The notes below the pieces were generated by a model. That model saw only the letters and a program-made list of their open reading frames with translations. It did not search any database and had not been told where the DNA came from. The position numbers and the translations under genes are program-made. A stretch of 64,000 nucleotides of DNA from Enterococcus hermanniensis (GTDB lineage Bacteria; Bacillota; Bacilli; Lactobacillales; Enterococcaceae), in assembly GCF_001885945.1 (NCBI RefSeq), contig NZ_JXKQ01000007.1, forward strand, positions 1-64,000, read 5' to 3'. Positions 33,264 to 42,766 of the stretch are shown in pieces. Numbering within the stretch: position 1 is the stretch's first letter; every line of letters begins with the position of its first letter.

Positions 33264-35834
33264 ATGGCAAATAAAAAAGAACCAAAAAAAATAAAACCAA
33301 CAAAGAAAAAGAAAGCAACACATAAAAATACTAATCAAGGAAAATTAGCAAAGTCGACTAAAATTTCAATTAGTATTCTTGTACTGATCCTTTTAATGAT
33401 TATCGCTGGATCTGTCTTCTTTTTTCAACGATACGGAAAAGAAGTGACTGCCGCAATCGATACTGGTGAAGCAAATGCAGCAAAAATCCAAGAAAGTGAT
33501 TTTAAGCAGCATTATCCAACGACTATTTTAGATAAAAATGGAAATGTGATTAAAGAATTAAAAACACAAGAACGTGACTATCTGACGTATGACAAAATGG
33601 ACCCACTAGTCTCTGAGGCTTTGATTTCTATCGAGGATAAACGTTTTTATGAGCATCATGGGGTCGATACACAAGGTCTGTTGACGATTGCTTTAAATGC
33701 AGCTACCGGTCGTGGAATCCGTGGTGCCTCAACAATCACGCAACAGCTCGTCAAAAATATTTATTTGACACCTGAAGTTTCCATTTCACGTAAAATTGAA
33801 GAAATGGTCATGGCCCAAGCACTAGAAAAACGATTTACTAAACATCAAATCCTGGAATACTATTTAAACAATGTCTATTTTGGTCATGGTGCTTACGGTA
33901 TCAATGCTGCTGCAAAAGTCTATTTTGGCAAATCAATTAATGATACCAGCTTGTTAGAAAAAGCGACATTAGTTGGTATTACTAATAATCCTGGGATTTT
34001 TGACCCTGTCTCAAATAAAAAGAATGCATTAAAACGAGCAAAAGTCATCTTAAAACAAATGAATCAGCAAGGTTATATCACTAAGGATCAATACAACAAA
34101 GCGATCGCTGATGATTTCACAGCCAAGATTAATAGTAATGCCTTAAACAATCAGTTAGATAATAATGAAGTGGCTTTAGCCGTCGATTCTACTGCTAAAA
34201 TTTTGATGGAACAACAAAATTTCCGTTTTCAATATCAATTTGATACTAAAGAAGAGGAAGATAGCTATAACAAAGAATATAAAACTGCTTATAATAAAGT
34301 CTATCAGAGAATCCTTTCTGGCGGTTACCAAATCAATACGAATATCAATACCGATTTACACAACCAGCTTCAAACTATCGTAAGTAACGTCATGAATACT
34401 TGGCAAGATAAAGACGATGCTAGTGGGCTTTATACAAAACAAGCTGCGATGACTGTTATCGATAATCAAACAGGTGATGTGGTAGCAAGTATTGGTGGCC
34501 GTGGTGAAGAAGGAAATCATTACAACCGCGCTTTCTTATCTTATAGACAACCCGGATCAGCGATCAAACCACTAGTCTCCTACGCTCCTGCTTATGAGCG
34601 CGGACTATTAGAAACAAGTACTGTTTCAGATGATCGGCCAAATAATACGTATCCAAATAATGTCTATAATAGCTCAAAAGGCAATCTAACGTTGCGAAAT
34701 GCCTTAGCAATTTCTTCAAACGTCGTTGCTTATAAATTAGCTAGCGAAAATCGTGATGACTCTAAGGAGCCGGTTTATCAACCTTTAGCTCAAATGCAAT
34801 TTACAGGCTTGGATGTCCAAGATGACAATCCGATCATTGCTGTCGGTGGAATGACCTATGGCGCAACAACCCAAGAAATGGCGAGTGGGATTGCCACTTT
34901 AGTTAATCAAGGAAATTACCGAACACCTTTGAATATTCAAACAATCAAACGAAAAGATACTGGTAAAGAAGTCTTTTCTCAGAATGATCTATCACAACAA
35001 AAAATTTATAGTGATGATGCTGCTTATTTAACGCTTGACACGATGAAAGCAGTTCATCAAGATGCAGACGGTACTGCTGCTGGTCTAACACTGGCTCATA
35101 ATCAATATTGGGCGATTAAAACCGGAACGACAGATGAAGCAAAAGATTTATGGACAGTTGGTGCTACCCCTTATTATACTGTCGCTGTTTGGGCCGGTGA
35201 TGATACGCCACAAGCTCAAGACAATTCAACAGTTGGACAAGCGACAAAAGAAATCTTCAAACAAACCATGGATCTCTTGAACAACGGAAAAGAAGACACA
35301 GACTTTCAAATGCCTTCTTCTGTTCAGCAGTCTGGCGGACAGCTGATCACTCGTTCGAGTCAAACTAAGCAAGTTTTAGCTACTAGAAAAAGTGCTCTGG
35401 AAGCTGCTACGACTAATTTAGATACTTTAGCAAAACAAAAAGCGAATGAAATCACCGCTGCTAAATTAGAGTCTCCGATGGTATCAGACGCAACAACTTT
35501 TAGTAATCAGTTGATTGCTGACCGCATCGATACCTTAAGTGATTTTGAAATTATCGTCACAGATACCCAAGACAATTGGCAAACATTTGATCAATATGCT
35601 CAACAAGTTTATGCCTTAGTTCAACAAGTCGAACCTTCTGGTGGAACATTATCAAATCAATATACTAATATTTATCAAAATAAAGAAACTGAATACGCTC
35701 ATGCAAAATCAGCACTAAACTCTGCGGTCACAACTGTCGATGATCAAATCGATGACACTAAAGATCAAAGTAAAGAATTAGACAAGCAAATCAGTGAGTT
35801 GAAAAAACAAATTGAAGACGAAAAAGACGATTAG
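33264..35834 (+). CDS. class A penicillin-binding protein
   Basis: 856 residues: a Lys-rich cytoplasmic tail (1-30), a membrane helix (about 34-52), a GT51 glycosyltransferase domain (SIEDKRFYEHHGVD, GASTITQQLVKN, KRFTKHQILEYYLNNVYFG) and a transpeptidase domain with S432-x-x-K435 (PGSAIKP), S484-S-N486 and K619-T-G. All catalytic motifs are present, so it should polymerise and cross-link peptidoglycan outside the membrane. The C-terminal ~170 residues form a coiled-coil-rich, charged extension ending in Glu/Lys/Asp repeats. Confidence 0.93.
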   Translation: MANKKEPKKIKPTKKKKATHKNTNQGKLAKSTKISISILVLILLMIIAGSVFFFQRYGKEVTAAIDTGEANAAKIQESDFKQHYPTTILDKNGNVIKELKTQERDYLTYDKMDPLVSEALISIEDKRFYEHHGVDTQGLLTIALNAATGRGIRGASTITQQLVKNIYLTPEVSISRKIEEMVMAQALEKRFTKHQILEYYLNNVYFGHGAYGINAAAKVYFGKSINDTSLLEKATLVGITNNPGIFDPVSNKKNALKRAKVILKQMNQQGYITKDQYNKAIADDFTAKINSNALNNQLDNNEVALAVDSTAKILMEQQNFRFQYQFDTKEEEDSYNKEYKTAYNKVYQRILSGGYQINTNINTDLHNQLQTIVSNVMNTWQDKDDASGLYTKQAAMTVIDNQTGDVVASIGGRGEEGNHYNRAFLSYRQPGSAIKPLVSYAPAYERGLLETSTVSDDRPNNTYPNNVYNSSKGNLTLRNALAISSNVVAYKLASENRDDSKEPVYQPLAQMQFTGLDVQDDNPIIAVGGMTYGATTQEMASGIATLVNQGNYRTPLNIQTIKRKDTGKEVFSQNDLSQQKIYSDDAAYLTLDTMKAVHQDADGTAAGLTLAHNQYWAIKTGTTDEAKDLWTVGATPYYTVAVWAGDDTPQAQDNSTVGQATKEIFKQTMDLLNNGKEDTDFQMPSSVQQSGGQLITRSSQTKQVLATRKSALEAATTNLDTLAKQKANEITAAKLESPMVSDATTFSNQLIADRIDTLSDFEIIVTDTQDNWQTFDQYAQQVYALVQQVEPSGGTLSNQYTNIYQNKETEYAHAKSALNSAVTTVDDQIDDTKDQSKELDKQISELKKQIEDEKDD

Positions 35835-35857
35835 ATTTACTAATCGTCTTTTTTTAT
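35822..35857 (+). terminator. intrinsic terminator of PBP gene
   Basis: AAAGACGATTAG pairs with CTAATCGTCTTT followed by T7. The left arm overlaps the last codons and stop of the PBP gene. Confidence 0.85.
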
Positions 35858-36002
35858 TGTTGAAGCGTTGATTCATTACCGTTTCGAAAGAAAGCCATGT
35901 CCGTCGATGATTGTTGAAAATCATGCCCAAAGATTTATTTTTCAATAGTGTTAGATAAAACCATTTTTGATAGCTGCTTTTATCTTCATAGAAAATTCGC
36001 TT

Positions 36003-36038
36003 AAAAAGGAGTGCTTCCAAATGGAAGCACTCCTTTTA
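36003..36038 (-). terminator. intrinsic terminator
   Basis: AAAAAGGAGTGCTTCC pairs with GGAAGCACTCCTTTT around the loop AAAT. On the minus strand T residues follow the stem, so it ends the Ser-tailed protein gene at 36043; a plus-strand role as second PBP terminator is possible. Confidence 0.8.
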
Positions 36039-36042
36039 CATG

Positions 36043-37026
36043 TTAATCATCATCTTCAGCCGAACTAGAGGAACTACTTGAGCTTGAACTGCTTGAAGAG
36101 CTCGAACTACTTGAACTGCTTGAAGAACTTGAACTGCTTGAAGTACTCGAATCTTCAGCAGATGATGACTCTTTCTCCTTCTTACTATCATCAAGTGATT
36201 CTTTCAATCGTTGATAGGATTCATAGGTTTTTTGCTTTTCTGCTAAGGTCTTTTTTAATTCGATCAATTCTTTGTTACGCGCCGCTAATGCTTGTGCTTG
36301 ACGTTCTTGATATTCTTTTTCGGCATTAGCCATTTCAGAATCACTTTGTTGAATCTTGCTAGCAAAGCTATCATTTTGATTGGCTAAATTATTTTTGACT
36401 GGATTCAACTTGGCTAACAAGCTCTCTTTATAATCACCATCTGGTAAAATCGCAATTGTCTTCACTCCAGCTAAATATTCGGCTAAAGATACATCATCTT
36501 TAGCTACCAAATTAGTGACTTCAGATTCAGCTTTCGTGTAATCAGCTGACTGTGTCGTAGCGATTCGTAGAATCATACTGATATCTTCGCCCCACTCTGT
36601 CCCCTTATTCGAACTTTTACTCAATTGTTCTTTTAACTGATTGATTTGATTTTCATTCGTTTTTTTTAAAACCGGATGAGCAGAAAGATCTAATCCATTC
36701 AAAACATCTGCTTCAAAAAGATGATTCATATCCGTTTGAATCTCAAAATCAACTTCTGCCTGTTTGATGTCTTTGATCGTTCCACTATTACTTTTTTGAT
36801 TTTTTACATCTTTTGTTAAGTCATCAAAATCACTGGCTGTAATATCAGCTTTGAAATAACCAGTAGATTGGTCCTCATATAAATTTGCTAAACGCTCATT
36901 TAAAACTTTTTTATTCTCATTTTCTGTAGTAACTACTTTATCTTGAAAAATACGATAACTAGCAAGACCTACTGCTCCAAAAACAATGATTCCCAGGATA
37001 ACCCAACCGACTATTTTCTTACTCAA
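36043..37026 (-). CDS. membrane-anchored coiled-coil protein with poly-Ser tail
   Basis: 327 residues: one N-terminal membrane helix (about 7-25), an outward domain (about 30-215), a charged coiled coil (about 220-285) and a tail of more than 30 almost uninterrupted Ser residues ending AEDDD. The Ser codons are mixed (AGT, AGC, TCA, TCG, TCT), so the tract is kept at protein level rather than being a simple DNA slippage repeat. A flexible, possibly glycosylated tail is suggested. It is convergent with the PBP gene; a wall-associated role is plausible but unproven. Confidence 0.65.
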   Translation of the reverse strand: MSKKIVGWVILGIIVFGAVGLASYRIFQDKVVTTENENKKVLNERLANLYEDQSTGYFKADITASDFDDLTKDVKNQKSNSGTIKDIKQAEVDFEIQTDMNHLFEADVLNGLDLSAHPVLKKTNENQINQLKEQLSKSSNKGTEWGEDISMILRIATTQSADYTKAESEVTNLVAKDDVSLAEYLAGVKTIAILPDGDYKESLLAKLNPVKNNLANQNDSFASKIQQSDSEMANAEKEYQERQAQALAARNKELIELKKTLAEKQKTYESYQRLKESLDDSKKEKESSSAEDSSTSSSSSSSSSSSSSSSSSSSSSSSSSSSAEDDD

Positions 37027-37240
37027 ATCGGTTCCTCCTTATATAATTTGTCAATATTATAACATTTTAATTGATACGAACGATCTTTTATAGGAGAATC
37101 TTCGGTAAATCTTTCTATATTTTTGTTATTTTAAAATAATTGGAATTTTCTCACCTTTTTATCATATTATATCAAATTTCCTTTACTGTTTTGAATTTTC
37201 TGATAAAATTTTACTAATCTTAAAAAAAGGACTGATTTTA

Positions 37241-38635
37241 TTGGAAAGTCATGAGGAACTAGAAAGAGGATTAAAAAATCGACACGTTCAACTAATCTCG
37301 ATTGGAGGCGCAATCGGAACCGGACTATTTCTTGGCTCTGGAAAAACCATCCAACTTACAGGTCCCTCGATTCTTTTATCTTACGCTATTACTGGTGGTA
37401 TCATTTTTTTAATCATGCGTGCACTTGGTGAATTAATGTTATCAAACTTAAATTATCATTCATTTTTAGATTTCATCGCTGATTATCTTGGGAAAAAAGC
37501 AGCGTTTGTTACAGGTTGGACCTATTGGTTTTGTTGGATCGCTATTGCGATGGCCGATTTGACTGCCACGGGTATGTACGTCAGATATTGGCTCCCAAAT
37601 GTCCCTCAATGGATCCCTGAAATTATTGCTTTGGCAATTTTATTGGGACTCAATCTTGTTGCAGTGGGACTCTTTGGTGAGATGGAATTTTGGTTCGCCT
37701 TAGTAAAAGTTATTGCGATCATTGCCTTGATTATCGTTGGAGCGGTAATGATTTTCATGCATTTTCAAACCAGCGCTGGCCCTGTACAAATAAGTAATCT
37801 GTGGAGTCATGGTGGATTCTTCCCTAAAGGTGCTCACGGATTTGCGCTCTCCTTTCAAATGGCAACTTTTGCTTTTTGTGGGGTAGAATTAGTCGGATTG
37901 ATTGGTGGAGAAACATCTGATCCAAAAACGGTTTTACCAAAAGCGATTGATAATATTCCTATTCGGATCATTCTATTCTATCTTGGTTCATTGTTTGTCA
38001 TTATGACAATCTATCCTTGGTCAAGTTTATCAGCTGACCGTAGCCCATTTGTCCAAGTTTTTTCAGAAATTGGCGTTATTGCCGCGGCTTCAATCGTTAA
38101 CTTAGTTGTCTTGAGTTCTGCGATGTCTGCCTGTAACAGTGCTATTTATAGTACTAGTCGGATGGCTCGTTCATTGGCTCAAGAAGGTAGCGCACCACGT
38201 AGCTTTGCTAAATTAACCCGTCATCGTGTTCCAGGTAATGCGTTAGTATTTTCTACTTTAGTCATTTTTATTGCTGTGCTTTTGAACTTTTTCGTTCCTA
38301 GTCAAATCTTTACATTGATTAGTTCGATTGCGACGATCTGCTTCATTTTCATTTGGGGTATGATTACTTGGACGCATATGCGCTATCGCAAAACGAATCC
38401 AGAACTTGTCGCGAAGAGCACCTTTAAATTACATCTTTATCCATATGCGAATTATTTGATCTTTGCTTTCCTTGCTTTTGTCTTGTTCGTTTTAGCACTA
38501 GCTCCTGACACAAGAGAAGCCTTGATCTTTTCTCCACTATGGTTTATCCTACTTTTAGTCATTTACCATTTCAAATCTAAAAGTAAAAAACCAGAATCAA
38601 ATGAAATTTTGATGGATTCTGACATTAAACATTAA
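37241..38635 (+). CDS. APC-family amino acid permease (AAT type)
   Basis: 464 residues, translated from a TTG nine bases after AAAAAAGGA. Twelve membrane helices. The N-terminus ELERGLKNRHVQLISIGGAIGTGLFLGSG is diagnostic of the AAT family (CycA, AroP, LysP, GabP). Overall pattern, including YHSFLDFIADYLGKKAAFVTGWTYWFCW, is closest to D-serine/D-alanine/glycine permease CycA, but substrate calls in this family are weak. Single gene. Confidence 0.85.
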   Translation: MESHEELERGLKNRHVQLISIGGAIGTGLFLGSGKTIQLTGPSILLSYAITGGIIFLIMRALGELMLSNLNYHSFLDFIADYLGKKAAFVTGWTYWFCWIAIAMADLTATGMYVRYWLPNVPQWIPEIIALAILLGLNLVAVGLFGEMEFWFALVKVIAIIALIIVGAVMIFMHFQTSAGPVQISNLWSHGGFFPKGAHGFALSFQMATFAFCGVELVGLIGGETSDPKTVLPKAIDNIPIRIILFYLGSLFVIMTIYPWSSLSADRSPFVQVFSEIGVIAAASIVNLVVLSSAMSACNSAIYSTSRMARSLAQEGSAPRSFAKLTRHRVPGNALVFSTLVIFIAVLLNFFVPSQIFTLISSIATICFIFIWGMITWTHMRYRKTNPELVAKSTFKLHLYPYANYLIFAFLAFVLFVLALAPDTREALIFSPLWFILLLVIYHFKSKSKKPESNEILMDSDIKH

Positions 38636-38680
38636 AAGGCGTTATTTTTAATTTATTTAAGTTAAATAAAAAAATCACAA

Positions 38681-38726
38681 AAAGAGCTGGGGCAAATGTA
38701 ATAAATACATTTGCCCCAGCTCTTTT
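38681..38726. terminator. strong bidirectional terminator
   Basis: AAAGAGCTGGGGCAAATGTA pairs with TACATTTGCCCCAGCTCTTT around a short loop. This long GC-containing stem separates the permease and aminotransferase genes and overlaps the aminotransferase stop region. Confidence 0.9.
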
Positions 38727-39888
38727 AATTGATCTTTGAAACAAAATTTTCTAAACGTTTCATTGCTTCTTTTAATTCTTCTAATGAATAGGCATAAGAT
38801 AGACGAATAAAACCTTCCCCACTATTCCCGAATGCCGATCCTGGAACGACTGCTAAATTTTCTTCTTCCAATAATCGTAAAGCAAACTCTTCACTGGTTA
38901 ATCCAAGATGGCTGATTTGCGGAAAAAGATAAAATGCACCTTTAGCTTTGTAACAGGGTAACCCCATTTTTTCTAACCGATGATGCAAATAATTCCGCCG
39001 TTCTTCATAAGACAAACGCATTTCTTCGACCGTTGCTTGCCAATTATTTTTTAAGCCAGCTAATGCTGCATATTGACTAGCCGTTGGAGCCGCCATGATC
39101 GTATACTGATGCAACTTCAATAATTGCTCTATAAAAATTTCTGGTCCAGCAACAAATCCTAAGCGCCAACCTGTCATCGCAAATCCTTTTGAAAATCCAT
39201 TAATCACGATTGTTCGTTCCCGCATTCCTGGCAACTCTGCAATGCTAACAAACGATTCATCATAGACGAGTTCTGCATAGATTTCATCCGTTAAAACTAA
39301 TAAATCATGCTTTTTCACTACATCCGCTATTTTGATCAACGCTTCTCGATCCATCGTTGCGCCAGTTGGATTATTAGGATAAGACAAAATCAAGATTTTA
39401 CTTTTGTCTGTTATGACAGCTTCTAGTTTTTCTGGTGTCAATTGAAATTGATCTTCTGCTTGTACAGCCACTGTCACTGGCGTACCACCCACAATTTCAG
39501 TGATCGGTTGGTAACAAACAAAACTAGGTTGGGGAATAATCACTTCATCGCCTTTTTCTACAAAAATTCGTAATGCCATATCGATAGCCTCGCTGCCACC
39601 GACTGTGACAATGATTTCAGATGTCGGATTATACTTTACTTTATTTCGAAACAACAGGTAGTCACTGATTTTTTCTCTCAGTTCGATTAATCCAGCATTC
39701 GCTGTATAAAATGTACGACCTTCCTGCAACGAACGGACCCCTTCTTGAACCATATGAGAGGGCGTGTCAAAATCAGGTTCACCGACACCTAGTGAAATGG
39801 CGTCTGGTCGCTCCGAGACGATATCAAAAAATTTTCGGATCCCTGATGGCTGGATCTCACGGATATGACGATTTAAAAAATCTCTCAT
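38725..39888 (-). CDS. PLP-dependent class I/II aminotransferase
   Basis: 387 residues of fold-type I. Landmarks: ISLGVGEPDFDTP, GGSEAIDMALR, YPNNPTGATMDR, LTDEIYAELVYD (Asp for PLP N1), NGFSKGFAMTGWRLGF with the PLP Lys, and the C-terminal Arg in EGFIRLSYAYS. The pattern is that of PatA/AraT-type enzymes acting on aromatic, N-acetyl-diaminopimelate or other amino acids. It overlaps the upstream Lrp/AsnC gene by four bases, so its own regulator is cotranscribed. Confidence 0.88.
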   Translation of the reverse strand: MRDFLNRHIREIQPSGIRKFFDIVSERPDAISLGVGEPDFDTPSHMVQEGVRSLQEGRTFYTANAGLIELREKISDYLLFRNKVKYNPTSEIIVTVGGSEAIDMALRIFVEKGDEVIIPQPSFVCYQPITEIVGGTPVTVAVQAEDQFQLTPEKLEAVITDKSKILILSYPNNPTGATMDREALIKIADVVKKHDLLVLTDEIYAELVYDESFVSIAELPGMRERTIVINGFSKGFAMTGWRLGFVAGPEIFIEQLLKLHQYTIMAAPTASQYAALAGLKNNWQATVEEMRLSYEERRNYLHHRLEKMGLPCYKAKGAFYLFPQISHLGLTSEEFALRLLEEENLAVVPGSAFGNSGEGFIRLSYAYSLEELKEAMKRLENFVSKIN

Positions 39889-40379
39889 GGGCTCACCTGA
39901 ATACGATGATCTGTAGTATCTTGAGACAGATCAATGCCCCATTCTTTATATTTGTCTAATAAGAAATGTGTACGCGTTCCTGAAACATCAGGGATCGATG
40001 CTAAATTGACAGAGATAAACTTTGATATTTCTTTGATATTACGACCTTGTAACTGTAAAATAAAATCAAATCCACCACTTATAAAGTAAAGCGATTTAAC
40101 TTCTGGAAATTTACGGACTTGATCTGCTAATTCTCGATAACCCTCTTCCCCTCTAGGAATCGTGCGCACTTCCACGATCGCTTCGATCAGATCATCTTCA
40201 ACCTTATCCCAATCGATCAATGCGCGATAACCGCAGATAACTTTTTCCTTTTCTAACCGTTTGATTTCGTTGGCCACAATAACTGTTTCTTCGCCCAACA
40301 TGATAGCATATTCTTCGATACTTAGACGACAATCAGATTCAACCAACTTTAATAGCTGTTTTTGCTTTTTTTTCTCCAT
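39885..40379 (-). CDS. Lrp/AsnC-family transcriptional regulator
   Basis: 164 residues. The N-terminal helix-turn-helix (SDCRLSIEEYAIMLGEETVIVANEIKRLEKEKVICGYRALI) is followed by the RAM ligand domain (VEVRTIPRGEEGYRELADQVRKFPEV, LYFISGGFDFILQLQG). The family senses amino acids. The ATGA overlap with the aminotransferase gene points to direct control of that gene and of itself. Confidence 0.9.
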   Translation of the reverse strand: MEKKKQKQLLKLVESDCRLSIEEYAIMLGEETVIVANEIKRLEKEKVICGYRALIDWDKVEDDLIEAIVEVRTIPRGEEGYRELADQVRKFPEVKSLYFISGGFDFILQLQGRNIKEISKFISVNLASIPDVSGTRTHFLLDKYKEWGIDLSQDTTDHRIQVSP

Positions 40380-40612
40380 CCAACCATTCCTTCCATGGTT
40401 TACTTATAGAAATATTTTTTAATTTATCATTCATTATTCCTAAAAAAAAAGAAACTGTCAATTTTTTTTGCAAAATTACCGAGCGTAATTAACCACTGTC
40501 CCGAATAATTAAAATAAAAATATTCCATTTTTTATAACACAAGCAAGCTGTTTCATAGTACAATAAATGAGACAAACACCCAGTAAAAAGCAATGAGGTA
40601 GGAGGTTTTTAG

Positions 40613-40942
40613 ATGGAACAGGTCATAGAAATTTTTATCGAAAAACAACGTCAGCGTTTAGCTGATGGAAAGATTAGACCGGAAGAATACGAAGCCTTTT
40701 TAGACGGCATCAATGATGCGCTTTCATTTCTAGGGCTACACTATGTGAATAGCTCTGAAACAGTCGAAAAAAACGAGCGTAAACCAGTTAGTTTCAATGA
40801 AATCGAAGAAAAATACAAGAAATTCCGCGAAGTCGCTATGTATAAGAATAGTTTTTTACGTGTTTCCGACATCATTAAATATTCCGACCAAATGACTGAC
40901 TCGCTACAAAAAATCACCAGTTCTGTTCGTAATGAATTATAA
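40613..40942 (+). CDS. conserved-looking small protein, unknown function
   Basis: 109 residues, helical and charged, with a YEAFLDGINDALSFLG segment near the N-terminus and KYKKFREVAMYKNSFLRVSD in the middle. No membrane segment or known motif. GAGGTAGGAGGTTTTTAG precedes the ATG, an excellent RBS, and a good terminator follows. Real gene, no function assigned. Confidence 0.65.
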   Translation: MEQVIEIFIEKQRQRLADGKIRPEEYEAFLDGINDALSFLGLHYVNSSETVEKNERKPVSFNEIEEKYKKFREVAMYKNSFLRVSDIIKYSDQMTDSLQKITSSVRNEL

Positions 40943-40973
40943 AAAAAGAAGCGACGAATCGCTTCTTTTTTTA
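40941..40973. terminator. bidirectional intrinsic terminator
   Basis: AAAAAAAGAAGCGAC-GAATC... pairs as AAAGAAGCGA with TCGCTTCTTT, with long A and T tracts. Lies between two convergent genes. Confidence 0.85.
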
Positions 40974-40982
40974 TCGCTTTTC

Positions 40983-41531
40983 TTAACCTTTCAATAATAA
41001 CTCATTGTAAAAAGCTTGACCGATTTCTTTTAATTCAGTTTTATTAAATGATTTTGCGATCCAAGTAGGCATGGGTACCTCTACAGTTCCATAAATTTCG
41101 ATCATCACTTGAATAAATGAAGAAGTATTCAATTGATCAATCGCTTTTCTTAAACGCTTGGCTGGTTCTAGTAACCTGCTTTCTATTCGTTGTGTCCGAT
41201 AAATTTTATAGATTTTTCGGCCCTCCTCTGCTGCTAAAGAGAACAAGGGCTGTTCTCCTGCAATCGTTTGGAGTATTTCTTGTTTATAGCGGTCATAACG
41301 TTGCTGCCATTCCAGCAATTCCCGATAGACAGTCTCGATTTTTTGTTCTCGAACAGTAGCTAAAGCACTATAAAAATCGATCGGTAATTTTTCGATACGG
41401 CGTTCACGTTTGATCCAGGTTGCTAATGTTGATTGCGGAATCCCAGCTACTTTTCCAAATTGTTCAACAGTGATTCCTAAGTCACGGCGAATGTACATTT
41501 TTATAGGGTGTTCAATCGTAGTTAAAGACAT
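40983..41531 (-). CDS. helix-turn-helix protein, unknown regulon
   Basis: 182 residues. Residues about 15-45 form a likely XRE-type helix-turn-helix (LGITVEQFGKVAGIPQSTLATWIKRE). The rest is helical and rich in Arg, Gln and Tyr, with no ligand-binding domain that I recognise. Single gene. The DNA-binding call is moderate; target unknown. Confidence 0.6.
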   Translation of the reverse strand: MSLTTIEHPIKMYIRRDLGITVEQFGKVAGIPQSTLATWIKRERRIEKLPIDFYSALATVREQKIETVYRELLEWQQRYDRYKQEILQTIAGEQPLFSLAAEEGRKIYKIYRTQRIESRLLEPAKRLRKAIDQLNTSSFIQVMIEIYGTVEVPMPTWIAKSFNKTELKEIGQAFYNELLLKG

Positions 41532-41612
41532 TTTTTCACCTAGCTCTCTTGCGATATTTATACTTCATTATATCCGTTTCACTTAAAAAGACCAAGTAGA
41601 AAGAAAAAATTT

Positions 41613-41657
41613 AAAAGCAGCTCCTAAATTAGTTTTGGCTAACTTAGGGGCTGCCCA
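41613..41657 (-). terminator. probable terminator of TMEM175 gene
   Basis: GCAGCTCCTAA (from 41615) pairs with TTAGGGGCTGC (to 41656) around a ~15-base loop, with one G-T pair. It lies downstream of the channel gene on the minus strand and is followed there by TTTTAAATTTTTT. Confidence 0.7.
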
Positions 41658-41677
41658 CTTTAGATATTTGATTGCGC

Positions 41678-42595
41678 TCATTTTTTTTTATGCGTATTTT
41701 CTTGATTCAAACGTCGCTCAGTCATAGCTTTTTGCATTTCTAAGCGTTGTTTTTGTTTTTCTAAACGAGCGATATCTCGTTCTGCATGATGCTTATCTGA
41801 ATCGTTCAATTCAAACAAGTGCTTTTTACGATCATTGATTTCTTGATCGATGTTTCCTTCCCATTCAGACATAACTTGTTTCCAGCGATCTGGGTCTTGG
41901 TCATTACCTTGCTTCATTGAATCCCTCAGCAAAGTAGAATAACGTCGTACGGAATTCCCCCAGAGTTGATCTCGGTCTTGAAAGTAATCGGCTTGCTGAT
42001 CTTCATCCAAAGTAGCTACTAGGTTGTCTTCTTCCCGATCAACAATATTCTGTAAGAAAGCTAAGATTGGTAAGATCAAATAAATGACTAAGGCTGGCTT
42101 GACAAAGAAGTTGCCAAAAACTAACAAGAGTAGGCGAAAACTAATAGCGACTATGTCCTGCCGATTCAATTCGTGAAAACGATGGTTTCGTTGCTCATCA
42201 TCCGTCAGTGCTTGCCCCGTTAAAGCAACAATCAAACGGCGCATTACAAAGGTGACAATCAAGGTCAAGACGCCATAAATCAATAAGGTCTGTTTGGTCG
42301 TATCTTCAATCAATAATCGAGTGGCTGAAGGAACCAATGACAAGAAAAATAGCAGAAGCAAATAAATGACTAAGTCTTTATTTTTAACTTGTTCGATTTT
42401 ATTGAAAGCATAACCCGTTTGAAACCAAAGATTTGCTACAAAACAAAAGCTAATAAAATAAATACCGACAGCTCGGAACAAAGAGTTCATGTCCACCATC
42501 CCGTTAGTTGCTGTTTGAATCGGTAATTCTAAAACAATGATCGTTAGGATAATCGCGATGATGGCATCACCGAATACTACAACGCGTTCTTTCAT
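41678..42595 (-). CDS. TMEM175-family (DUF1211) potassium channel
   Basis: 305 residues. Six hydrophobic helices occupy residues 7-195. The first helix has the family motif FGDAIIAIILTIIVLEL (FSDAVxAIxxT type), whose residues line the pore of bacterial TMEM175 K+ channels. The C-terminal ~100 residues are a charged cytoplasmic coiled coil (ERDIARLEKQKQRLEMQ), longer than in minimal family members. AAGGAGATGAAAAT precedes the ATG. Single gene. Confidence 0.85.
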   Translation of the reverse strand: MKERVVVFGDAIIAIILTIIVLELPIQTATNGMVDMNSLFRAVGIYFISFCFVANLWFQTGYAFNKIEQVKNKDLVIYLLLLFFLSLVPSATRLLIEDTTKQTLLIYGVLTLIVTFVMRRLIVALTGQALTDDEQRNHRFHELNRQDIVAISFRLLLLVFGNFFVKPALVIYLILPILAFLQNIVDREEDNLVATLDEDQQADYFQDRDQLWGNSVRRYSTLLRDSMKQGNDQDPDRWKQVMSEWEGNIDQEINDRKKHLFELNDSDKHHAERDIARLEKQKQRLEMQKAMTERRLNQENTHKKK

Positions 42596-42727
42596 ATTTT
42601 CATCTCCTTCCTAACATCATATACTATACCAGAAAAAAAGAATAATGATAAGGAGCCCTGATTAGATTTCCATTTCAATACTCCTTTTTTAATTAGAAGA
42701 GTGACAAAGAAATTCACTACAGCAATA

Positions 42728-42766
42728 AAAAACCTGTCACTTTTTCATGTGACAGGTTCTTTTTTA
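42728..42766. terminator. intrinsic terminator of pepX
   Basis: AAAACCTGTCAC pairs with GTGACAGGTTCTTTTTT around a loop TTTTTCAT; flanked by A and T tracts, so it can work in both directions. It abuts the pepX stop. Confidence 0.85.

Noticed and set aside
35858-36002. Possible transposase fragment on the minus strand between PBP and Ser-tailed genes
   Set aside because: The translation has no recognisable transposase motif and the stretch is too short to support a call.
36060-36150. Short repeated units on the plus strand as a CRISPR or satellite repeat
   Set aside because: The periodicity comes from mixed Ser codons of the tail encoded on the minus strand; there are no spacers.
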